A stretch of 12,962 nt of DNA from Alphaproteobacteria bacterium (GTDB lineage: Bacteria; Pseudomonadota; Alphaproteobacteria; UBA2136; UBA6156), in contig JAIXXE010000134.1 of the NCBI GenBank assembly GCA_027490875.1, positions 1 to 12,962 on the forward strand, read 5' to 3'. Of this stretch, positions 5,580-12,962 are shown piece after piece. Numbering within the stretch: the first letter of the stretch is position 1; each line of letters begins with the position of its first letter. The position numbers and the translations under genes are program-made. The notes under the pieces are model-generated. The model made no database searches. It was not told the DNA's origin and was given only the letters and a program-made list of their open reading frames with translations.

Positions 5580-5670
5580 CCTTTTGTCATCCTCATGAAA
5601 ATGAGGATTTTGCTACGGCAGGCTAGGCTGTATCAGCAAGATTCCACTTTTCAGTGGAATGACAGAGTTA
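5580..5670. repeat. Inverted pair of REP-like hairpins between proS and lolC
   Basis: Hairpin A on the plus strand is ATCCTCAT-GAAA-ATGAGGAT (5589-5608), preceded by TTTTGTC and followed by TTTGCT. Hairpin B read on the minus strand is ATTCCACT-GAAA-AGTGGAAT (5660-5641), preceded by CTGTC and followed by CTTGCT. The two are inverted copies of one layout (TGTCAT, 8-bp stem, GAAA loop, TTGCT) whose stem bases differ yet still pair perfectly. That pattern indicates selection for structure. Hairpin A with its TTTT (5608-5611) may also terminate proS transcription. About 32 nt separate the stems. Confidence 0.7.
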
Positions 5671-5738
5671 CGTGCGTGCCTGTTGCCAGTATTTTTAAGC
5701 TTTACTCTTGCTCTCTCGTTGATTGAGATTATCTCGCC

Positions 5739-6978
5739 ATGACGACTTCCTCCTTCACCGCCCAAATCGTGCGCCGTTACTTGGGCGCCCGCCGTGGTTT
5801 TACCAAGGCTGTCACTATCTTCTCAGTCTTAGGCATCGCCCTTGGCGTCGCCGCCTTGCTGGTGGTGTTGGCGGTGATGAGCGGCTTTCGGGCCGAGCTG
5901 ATGAGCCGCATTTTAGGGGTGAGCGGGCATGCCCAGCTGGAGATTGCCGGGCTCGAAACCCAGCAGGCCGACGCGCTGGCTGCTGCCCTTTTACGGATCC
6001 CCGGGGTGGTGGAAGCCACGCCCTATGTGGCGGGGCAGGTGCTGGTGAGCGCAGGTGGCCGTGCCACGGGGGCCTATGTGCGCGGGGTGCCATCGTTGCC
6101 GCCAGCGGTGGCCGACGGCACCCTTGGGCCTGACGGCAAAATCAATGCCATTCCCCTTCAAACCGTGCTGCTCGGGCAGGGGTTAGCCAGCAACCTCGGG
6201 GTCTTGCCTGGTATGGATGTCATGCTGCTGGCCCCCGAAGGTGCGCGCACACCGTTTGGCTTTGTACCGCGTGCCATGGGTTACCCGGTGGGCGGTACGT
6301 TCAGCCTCGGCATGGTGCAGTTCGACAACGCCTTGGTGCTGATGCAGCTCCCCGATGCACAGGAATTTCTGCGCAGGGGCGAAGGCATCGATGCGCTTGA
6401 ATTACGCCTGGCCGACCCCGAACAGATTGAAGCCCTGGCCCCCGCCATCTTTGCCGTAGCCCAGCGTTTTGCCGACGCTCCCGATATCACTCTGATACCG
6501 TGGACAGTCAGCAATGGCGAGTTCTTCCGTGCTCTCCAAGTCGAGCGCGTGGCGATGTTCATCATTCTCTCGCTTATCATTCTGGTGGCTGCCTTCAATA
6601 TTATCACGGGGCAGATGATGCTGGTGAACGACAAGCTGGCCGATATTGCCATCTTGCGCACCATGGGCGCCACGCAGGGGCAGATTCGGCGTATCTTTCT
6701 CTACAATGGCCTGTTGTTGGGCGGCCTTGGCACTGCCGCTGGCACCGCGCTGGGGATGCTGATTATTGTGAACATGACAGCCCTCGTGAACGCCATTCGT
6801 ACCCTGTTCGGTATCGATCTCTTTCCCCGCGATGTTTACTTTCTCAGTGAATTGCCGGGGCGTTTAAGCCTGCTGGATATCTCGGCAGTGCTGGCCATGG
6901 CCTTGGGGTTAACCCTCTTGGCGTCGCTCTATCCGGCCTGGCGCGCCAGCCGCTTTAACCCCGTGGAGCTGTTGCGTC

Positions 6979-6986
<8 letters not shown>
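5739..6986 (+). CDS. lolC: Lipoprotein-releasing system permease LolC/LolE
   Basis: 415 residues, the family length. It is the inner-membrane permease of the Lol exporter, which extracts mature lipoproteins from the inner membrane and hands them to LolA. The N-terminus IVRRYLGARRG with TM1 at about 27-48 (VLGIALGVAALLVVLAVMSGFR) is diagnostic. Residues 50-268 form the periplasmic (MacB-like) domain, and three further TM segments lie at about 271-292, 320-346 and 380-402. DIAILRTMGATQGQIRRIF (302-320) is the cytoplasmic coupling helix of FtsX-type permeases, and the protein ends NPVELLRRG as usual. Alphaproteobacteria typically have one permease acting as LolC and LolE, so this may form a homodimer. 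The ribosome site before ATG 5739 is weak; a GAGATTATCTC dyad (5725-5735) sits there instead. It overlaps lolD by 8 nt. Confidence 0.95.
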
Positions 6987-7725
<739 letters not shown>

Positions 7726-7758
7726 CCTTGCGGCCGCACCTTTGCTAGGCTTGGGGGT

Positions 7759-10700
7759 ATGGGGCCCACCTATATTCCGCTAACCGTTAAATCCAGCTTT
7801 TCGTTGCTGGAGGGCTTGATGCCGGTCAAGAAGCTGGCCAAAGCGGTGGCATCGTTGGGCTATCCGGCGGTAGGGGTTACCGAACTGGGCAACCTGTTCT
7901 CTGCGGCCGAAGCCAGCAAATATCTGGCAGCCGCAGGGGTGCAACCTATCTTAGGCTGCGAACTGCCCCTGTTGGGATTGCCGCAGGAAGGAGCCTCTAC
8001 GCGCCCCGCCATTGCAGCCCTTACGGTGCTGGTGCAAAACGCGCAAGGGTGGCGCAACTTGGCGCGATTGGTCAGTATGGGTCAACAGCGTAAACTTGCG
8101 CATGGTGATGCAGCGGTGGCGCTCACCGACGTTCTCGCCGCCCACGAAGGCTTGCTGATTTTAAGCGGCCCGATGCAACGCGGCTGGGCTACTCTGGGCC
8201 TGCAACAGGGGCGGTTGGAAGATTACCTTGCCCCGCTGCATGCCACGTTTCAAGACCGCCTTTACCTTCAGCTGGAACGCCACGACTGGCCTGCCGAACA
8301 CCCTGCATACGCGCAGGAAATGAAGTTGGAAGAGGCATTATGCCACTACGCTGCGGCCCATCAGGCTCCGCTGGTGGCCACGGCCGACACCCGCTTTCAG
8401 CACCCCGCCGACCTCGCCGCGTTCGAAGTGCTGGTCGCGATTGGCGACAGCACCACGCTGGCCGACCCAAACCGCCGCCTTTTTACGCCCCAGCATGCCC
8501 TGCCTACGCCTGCCGATATGGTCACCCGCTTTGCCGACCTGCCCGAAGCCTTGGCCAATACGGTGGCCATTGCCCAGCGCTGTGCCTTTTTGCTGCCGCA
8601 AATCAGTGTGAAGCAGATGTACATGCCAACCTGGGATTTCGGCTGGGAAGGCGACGACGAACTGCCCGCTAACCCTGCAATGCCAGTGGCGGATGTCATC
8701 CGCAGGTTGGCAACAACGGGTTTGCAGCAACGGCTGACCGAAGTCGTGTACCCCATGCTGCCAGAAGACCAAGCCCTGCGCGCGGAAACAAAAACCAAAT
8801 ACTTTGCGCAGCTGGATTACGAACTCGGCATCATCAACCGCATGGGGTTTGACGGCTACTTTCTTATTACGTCCGATTTCATCCGCTGGGCCAAGGGGCA
8901 GGGGATACCAGTCGGCCCCGGGCGCGGCAGTGGCGCGGGCAGCGTGGTGGCGTGGGCGCTTTCGATTACCGACCTCGACCCCATCCGTTGGGAACTGTAC
9001 TTCGAGCGCTTTCTCAACCCTGAACGGGTCAGCCTGCCGGATTTTGACGTCGATTTCTGTCAGGATAGGCGCGACGAGGTCATTGCCTACGTCTGCCGCC
9101 GCTATGGGGCCGACCGCGTGGCGCATATCATCACCTTCGGTACGCTCAAGGCCAAGGCCTGTCTGCGCGATGTAGGCCGCGTGCTGGGCCTTGGCTACAG
9201 CTGGGTTGGGCAGGTGGCAGCACTGGTGCCCGAAGGCGCCAACCCGCCCCCCATCGCCGATGTGTTGAAAGACGACGACCGCCTGCAAGCCCGCTACGAA
9301 GCCGAAGACGACGTCAAGCGCCTCATCGATACGGCGCTGAAACTTGAAGGCTGCTACCGCCACGCCAGCACCCACGCGGCCGGGGTGATCATTGCCGACC
9401 GCCCCATCGACCAGGTCTGCGGCCTGTATGTCGACCCACGCAGCAGCATGCCCGTCACCCAGTTTGCCATGAATGACGCCGAGTACGCAGGGCTGGTAAA
9501 GTTCGACTTTTTGGGCCTGAAAACGCTCTCCATCATCCGCGCGGCCGAAACCATGGTAAAGCAGCGGCATAACCCTGACTTTAACCTCGCCAGTGTGCCG
9601 CTGGATGATGCGCCGACCTATGCCATGCTGCAACGCGGCGAGACGTTGGGCGTCTTCCAGATTGAAAGCGCGGGCATGACCGACCTGTGCAAGAAAATGG
9701 GCGCCGATAGCCTCGAATCGCTCAGTGCCATGATTTCACTCTATCGCCCCGGGCCGATGGATCTCATCCCGCAGTACCTGCTGGTACGTAGCGGCAAGGC
9801 CGCGCCCGACTACCCGCACCCGTTGCTGGAAGAGACGCTCAAAATTTCCTACGGCATCGCCATCTATCAAGAGCAGGTGATGCAGATGGCCCGCACTTTA
9901 GGTGGCTATACGCTGGGTGCGGCCGATATGCTGCGGCGTGCCATGGGTAAAAAGAAGCCCGAAGAAATGGCCAAGGAAAAGGCCAAGTTCATCGCTGGCG
10001 CGTGGGAACATCACCAACTGGATGAAGCCAATGCCACGCGCATTTTTGGCCTGATGGAAACCTTTGCGGGCTACGGCTTTAACAAGGCCCACAGCATGGC
10101 GTATGCCCTGATTGCCTACCATACCGCCTACCTAAAAGCCCACTACGCGGCAGAGTTCATGGCCGCGACCATGACGTACGACCGCGGCAACCAAGAAAAG
10201 CTGGCCAAGTACCGCAGCGATATGGCCCCCGCCATTGCGCTGTTGCCGCCCGATATTAATGCCAGCGCAGTCTTCTTTACCGTGCAAGATGGCAACGTGC
10301 GCCATGCCTTAAGTGCGCTGAAGGGCGCAGGCGAGGAGGCCATGACCCAACTGGTGCAGGAACGCACTGCCAAGGGGCCGTACCTCTCTATTTGGAACGC
10401 ACTGGCGCGTTTGGGGCCGCAAGTGCTTAACAAACGGCAGCTGGAAGTGCTCATCAAGGCAGGGGCCTGCGACGGTCTGGAACCCAATCGGGCGTGGCTG
10501 TTTCAGAATCTCGAAACGCTGCTGGCCTACGCCAATGCCGCCGCCGAGGCCGCCAGCAGCGGGCAGATTTCCTTGTTTGGGAACCCCTCTGGCGGCGATG
10601 CCCTTGCTGAGGAAATTGCCGACCCCACGCCGTACCAAGCGGGCTGCAAAGCCACGCCACCGTGGCCAGCCCTCACGCAGTTGCAGAATGAAGCCGAAGC

Positions 10701-11280
10701 GGTCGGGTTTTATCTTTCCGCGCATCCGCTGGAAGCCTTTGCCACCGAACTGGCCCGCGTACCGGGGCTTAAACTGTTGACCGAGCTGGAAGCCTTGGCC
10801 CAGCAAGGTGGCGGTACCTGCAAGGTGGCTGCGCTGGTGCATGCCCTGCGCGAGATTAAAACCAAGAGCGGCAACCGCATGGCCGCGCTGACTGTCTCCG
10901 ACACCTCGGCCCAAAGCGAACTGGTGCTGTTCCCCGAAGCCTACAGCCAGCATGGCACTATGGTCGGGCAGCTGAATACCCCCTTGCTCTTTACCCTGAA
11001 AGTGAGCTTTGAAGGCGATCGCTTGCGGCAGGTGGTGGAAGGGGTGAAGCCCCTGGAAAGCCTGCTGACCGAGCGCAGCGAACTGCTGATTAACATCGAA
11101 AACCCGGCCGCCATGCCCCAGCTGCAAAGTCTGTTGCAGGGCGCGGCGCAGGGGCCGACCACCATTATGCTTAAAATGCCAAGCAGCCTTGGGGCGGCCA
11201 CGGTACGCCTGCCGCAACGGTTGCGGCTTTCCTCGCCGCTCTTGGCCAATCTACGCGGCGTGGCAGGGATTAGTCTCTAA
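7759..11280 (+). CDS. dnaE: DNA polymerase III subunit alpha
   Basis: 1173 residues, full length. It is the catalytic polymerase of the replicative holoenzyme. Order of parts: PHP domain (1 to about 270), palm with GPGRGSGAGSVVAWALS and PDFDVDF (D428, D430 and D432 region; metal ligands D428 and D430), third catalytic Asp D583 in LVKFDFLGL, fingers with MGKKKPEEMAKEKAKF and YGFNKAHSMAYA, internal beta-clamp motif QISLF at 936-940, helix-hairpin-helix, and a C-terminal OB domain (about 1025-1100, VAALVHALREIKTKSGNRMAALTVSD). The usual PHP metal motifs are lost: HLRVHS is PLTVKS and TDHGN is TELGN. It therefore should not proofread through PHP and would rely on a separate epsilon subunit. The start lies 33 nt after lolD and is the only in-frame start; GGGGG directly before it is a poor ribosome site. 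Confidence 0.97.
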   Translation: MGPTYIPLTVKSSFSLLEGLMPVKKLAKAVASLGYPAVGVTELGNLFSAAEASKYLAAAGVQPILGCELPLLGLPQEGASTRPAIAALTVLVQNAQGWRNLARLVSMGQQRKLAHGDAAVALTDVLAAHEGLLILSGPMQRGWATLGLQQGRLEDYLAPLHATFQDRLYLQLERHDWPAEHPAYAQEMKLEEALCHYAAAHQAPLVATADTRFQHPADLAAFEVLVAIGDSTTLADPNRRLFTPQHALPTPADMVTRFADLPEALANTVAIAQRCAFLLPQISVKQMYMPTWDFGWEGDDELPANPAMPVADVIRRLATTGLQQRLTEVVYPMLPEDQALRAETKTKYFAQLDYELGIINRMGFDGYFLITSDFIRWAKGQGIPVGPGRGSGAGSVVAWALSITDLDPIRWELYFERFLNPERVSLPDFDVDFCQDRRDEVIAYVCRRYGADRVAHIITFGTLKAKACLRDVGRVLGLGYSWVGQVAALVPEGANPPPIADVLKDDDRLQARYEAEDDVKRLIDTALKLEGCYRHASTHAAGVIIADRPIDQVCGLYVDPRSSMPVTQFAMNDAEYAGLVKFDFLGLKTLSIIRAAETMVKQRHNPDFNLASVPLDDAPTYAMLQRGETLGVFQIESAGMTDLCKKMGADSLESLSAMISLYRPGPMDLIPQYLLVRSGKAAPDYPHPLLEETLKISYGIAIYQEQVMQMARTLGGYTLGAADMLRRAMGKKKPEEMAKEKAKFIAGAWEHHQLDEANATRIFGLMETFAGYGFNKAHSMAYALIAYHTAYLKAHYAAEFMAATMTYDRGNQEKLAKYRSDMAPAIALLPPDINASAVFFTVQDGNVRHALSALKGAGEEAMTQLVQERTAKGPYLSIWNALARLGPQVLNKRQLEVLIKAGACDGLEPNRAWLFQNLETLLAYANAAAEAASSGQISLFGNPSGGDALAEEIADPTPYQAGCKATPPWPALTQLQNEAEAVGFYLSAHPLEAFATELARVPGLKLLTELEALAQQGGGTCKVAALVHALREIKTKSGNRMAALTVSDTSAQSELVLFPEAYSQHGTMVGQLNTPLLFTLKVSFEGDRLRQVVEGVKPLESLLTERSELLINIENPAAMPQLQSLLQGAAQGPTTIMLKMPSSLGAATVRLPQRLRLSSPLLANLRGVAGISL

Positions 11281-11307
11281 TCTGCAACAGGGTGTGATAT
11301 TTGGCTA

Positions 11308-11336
11308 TTGACAGATGCCTCCAACTGCTTAATTCT
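11308..11336 (+). promoter_or_regulatory. Candidate promoter of the outer-membrane protein gene
   Basis: A perfect -35 TTGACA (11308-11313) lies in the dnaE to omp gap. At a 16-17 nt spacing the -10 would be TAATTC or AATTCT (11330-11336), a weak match. The A/T-rich stretch and the distance to the start at 11362 fit a promoter, but the -10 is not convincing. Confidence 0.4.
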
Positions 11337-11361
11337 AAAGCAGCGAATGAAAGCAGTCATC

Positions 11362-12018
11362 ATGAATTTTTTCAGCCCAAACAAGCTTGTTGTTAAACTT
11401 GCTCTGTTGGCTTTTACGGTTACCAGCAGCCCTGTCTTAGCGCAAAGCTGGAATGGCCAGACCTATGTTTCCGCTCAGGGCGGCGCACTAACGCAGGAAG
11501 ACCATGCCTTCACCACCAGCGGCGGTGCCAAAGTTAACACCGAAATGAAGAGCGGGTACGTGATGGTTGGGGCTGTTGGGCGTCAATACGGTAACATCCG
11601 CGGCGAACTTGAAGGCAGCTACCGTGCCAACGATGTCGATACCCACAAAACAACCGGCCCCGCTTTGGCCGGCAGTCGTGGCGAAACCAGCGTATTAGCC
11701 GGGATGGGTAACCTGTACTACGACATGCCTACGGGGGGTGCCTTTACCCCTTACATCGGCGCGGGTGTAGGGGCTGCCAAAGTAGAGTTTGATAACTATG
11801 GCACCAATGCGACCGGAACGGTTTTGAACGATAGCTCCACCGTGTTTGCCTATCAGGGGATTGCCGGATTGAACTACGCGCTTAACAACAACTTTAGCCT
11901 TAATGCCGAATATCGGTACTTTGGCACGGCCGATGTTGAAGTTCAAAGTGGCACCCGTAAGTCGGAAATCGAGTACCAGACCCATAACCTGCTGGGTGGT
12001 GTTCGTTACACCTTCTAA
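11362..12018 (+). CDS. Outer-membrane beta-barrel protein
   Basis: 218 residues from the chosen ATG, which has GAAAG 8 nt upstream. MNFFSPNKLVVKLALLAFTV plus SSPVLA-QS is a Sec signal peptide with likely cleavage after A27. The earlier ATG at 11347 is also usable, but the TTG at 11308 is part of a -35 box. The mature protein consists of alternating strands with glycine/aromatic pattern: YVSAQGGALTQ, YVMVGAVGRQYG, GELEGSYRA, LAGMGNLYYDM, FTPYIGAGVGAAKVEF, VFAYQGIAGLNYAL, FSLNAEYRYFGTA and HNLLGGVRYTF. It ends in Phe, the usual BAM recognition signal. This fits small 8-stranded porin-like proteins of the Omp_b-brl / surface-antigen type seen in Alphaproteobacteria. Ligand or pore function cannot be inferred. 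It is a single-gene unit with its own terminator, and its export may depend indirectly on lipoproteins sorted by LolCD. Confidence 0.88.
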   Translation: MNFFSPNKLVVKLALLAFTVTSSPVLAQSWNGQTYVSAQGGALTQEDHAFTTSGGAKVNTEMKSGYVMVGAVGRQYGNIRGELEGSYRANDVDTHKTTGPALAGSRGETSVLAGMGNLYYDMPTGGAFTPYIGAGVGAAKVEFDNYGTNATGTVLNDSSTVFAYQGIAGLNYALNNNFSLNAEYRYFGTADVEVQSGTRKSEIEYQTHNLLGGVRYTF

Positions 12019-12041
12019 CCCGTTAAAGTCTTGCGACCAAG

Positions 12042-12064
12042 AGAGGCCACTGAGGCCTCTTTTT
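12042..12064 (+). terminator. Rho-independent terminator after the outer-membrane protein gene
   Basis: AGAGGCC (12042-12048), loop ACTGA, GGCCTCT (12054-12060) form a perfect 7-bp stem followed directly by TTTT C TT (12061-12067), 23 nt after the stop codon. Confidence 0.9.
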
Positions 12065-12104
12065 CTTGCCATAGCGCAGCCTTTTTCGTAAGGTTAAGCC
12101 CATC

Positions 12105-12962
12105 ATGCTGGTTCGCCTTACCGTCACCAATCTGGCCTTGTTGGCAAGCCTTGATGTGCCCTTTCAGGCCGGGCCTACGCCGGGGTTTGCGGCGCTTACG
12201 GGCGAGACGGGTGCGGGCAAGAGCTTGGTACTGGATGCCCTTGGCCTGCTGCTGGGCGACCGCGCCGATGCCAGCCTCATTCGGCACGGCGAGCCGCTGG
12301 CCGAAGTGCTGGGCGTGTTTCAGCCAAGCCTAACCCCATCGTTACAAACCTTGCTCGACGACCAAGGTTTGGCGCTGGAAGAAGGCGAATTGACCATTCG
12401 CCGCCAGTTGAAGCGGGAAGGCGGCGGCAAGGCATGGGCCAACGGCGTGCCCGTGCCGCTGGCCTGGTTGGCGCACATGGCCGACGTCTCCCTGTTCGGG
12501 ATGTGGGCGGGTGGGCATCATCTGGTGAGCGTGCTCATTCATGCGGCGAATGCGGTGCTCGTGCTCGCGCTCGCGCGGCGGCTGGGGCTGGCCTTGCCCG
12601 GAGCCCTGCTCGTCGCGGCGATTTTCGGCGTGCATCCCGCACAGGTGGAGAGCGTGGCATGGGTGTCGGAACGCAAGACGGTGCTCTGCGCGTGCCTGAT
12701 GTTTTTGGCGATGCTCGCCTATCTGCGATGGCGCGAGTTCGTCGCGGCCGAGGGAACCGGGAAGACCCAGCGGCAGGCGGTCGTGTGGCTGGTCGGCTGG
12801 AACGTCCTCGGCGTGTTGGCCCTGCTCGCCAAGCCGTTGGCCGTGACGCTGCCCGCCGTGCTCCTGCTGCTCGATGCCGCGCCGCTCGGCCGGATCCAGG
12901 CTGCTTCGGCGGGGTCGTTTCTCAGATCACTCACCCGCTGCCTACCGGAAAAACTGCCGCTC
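12105..12962 (+). CDS. recN: RecN N-terminal region joined in frame to a TMTC-like membrane protein, 3'-partial (probable chimera)
   Basis: The frame is open for 286 codons to the window edge. Residues 1 to about 122 are the start of the SMC-like DNA-repair protein RecN: MLVRLTVTNLALLASLDV, Walker A GETGAGKS at 33-40, LDALGLLLGDRADASLIRHGE, then ELTIRRQLKREGGGKAWANGVPV. The next expected RecN element, a (V/I)HGQH-type motif that begins the coiled-coil half, never appears. From about residue 121 the protein is instead a hydrophobic multi-spanning protein. AAGG at 12090-12093 lies 11 nt before the ATG, a little far. A real gene fusion of a cytosolic repair ATPase with a membrane glycosyltransferase-like protein makes little sense, so I infer an assembly or amplification chimera, or less likely a recombination that destroyed recN. 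Confidence 0.8.
   Translation, partial: MLVRLTVTNLALLASLDVPFQAGPTPGFAALTGETGAGKSLVLDALGLLLGDRADASLIRHGEPLAEVLGVFQPSLTPSLQTLLDDQGLALEEGELTIRRQLKREGGGKAWANGVPVPLAWLAHMADVSLFGMWAGGHHLVSVLIHAANAVLVLALARRLGLALPGALLVAAIFGVHPAQVESVAWVSERKTVLCACLMFLAMLAYLRWREFVAAEGTGKTQRQAVVWLVGWNVLGVLALLAKPLAVTLPAVLLLLDAAPLGRIQAASAGSFLRSLTRCLPEKLPL
12464..12962 (+). other. Segment encoding the N-terminal part of a TMTC/TPR-type membrane protein (DUF1736-like)
   Basis: Residues 121-286 of the chimeric frame read WLAHMADVSLFG, AGGHHLVSVLIHAANAVLVL, FGVHPAQVESVAWVSERKTVL, LAYLRW, LAKPLAVTLPAVLLLLDAAPLGR and EKLPL. This series (WLSHMLD--LFG, GGHH--N-LLHA-N, HP-HVESVAW--ERKDVL, K---VTLP-VLLLLDYWPLGR, EKLPF) is the hallmark of the large family of bacterial TPR membrane proteins related to eukaryotic TMTC O-mannosyltransferases (GT-C fold). 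I see at least three transmembrane stretches (about 138-160, 162-178 and 226-258); the C-terminal TPR part would lie beyond the window. Codon choice differs from the left side (many CTC, GTC and GCG), supporting a different origin. The donor taxon cannot be stated. Confidence 0.7.

Noticed and set aside
8338..9633. 431-codon open frame on the minus strand inside dnaE
   Set aside because: It lies wholly antisense to conserved polymerase sequence, has no recognisable domain, and long antisense frames are common opposite GC-rich genes.
10309..11217. 302-codon open frame on the minus strand inside dnaE
   Set aside because: Antisense shadow of the clamp-binding and OB-fold region; no domain and no ribosome site.
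11308..11361. Upstream TTG start for the outer-membrane protein
   Set aside because: The TTG is the first half of a perfect TTGACA and would push the signal peptide 18 residues inward.

Overview
The window looks like chromosome of an unidentified GC-rich alphaproteobacterium. The evidence is a short proline-tRNA ligase without an editing insert, the order proS-lolC-lolD-dnaE that is common in that class, and a YebC with the N-terminus MAGHSQFKNIMHRK. The species cannot be named from sequence alone. The last ~480 bases appear to come from a different genome or gene family.

Layout. 3-422 (+): 3' part of a Nudix-fold protein with a decayed catalytic box. 448-1179 (+): yebC. 1225-1306: long perfect inverted repeat between convergent genes, then the terminator of a cold-shock gene (1403-1627, -). 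1823-3867 (-): a two-gene operon that is the most unusual part of the window. It encodes a Cro/CI-type helix-turn-helix fused to a full-length RuBisCO large-subunit domain, followed with a 1-nt TAATG overlap by a RuBisCO small-subunit homologue. 4069-4144 (-): a tRNA with anticodon CAU, its CCA end encoded and a good promoter in front. 4246-11280 (+): proS, lolC, lolD, dnaE. 11362-12018 (+): outer-membrane beta-barrel protein with a strong terminator. 12105-12962 (+): an open frame that starts as RecN and turns, within one frame, into a TMTC-like multi-spanning membrane protein.

How the genes relate. lolC and lolD overlap and supply the permease and ATPase of the lipoprotein-release (Lol) exporter. 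proS and dnaE are housekeeping translation and replication genes, and yebC is a translation-assisting factor. The RuBisCO-like operon has no Calvin-cycle partner in view (no prkA, cbbX, cbbR or carboxysome genes). Its large-subunit domain has lost the carbamylated lysine, the metal ligands and most substrate-contact residues. I infer a non-catalytic, probably DNA-binding RuBisCO-derived assembly that has kept a small subunit. I know of no described system with this architecture.

Short palindromic elements beginning TGTCAT(C/T)C sit in the intergenic gaps at 4024-4056 and, as an inverted pair with compensating stem changes, at 5580-5670. They look like a REP-type family.
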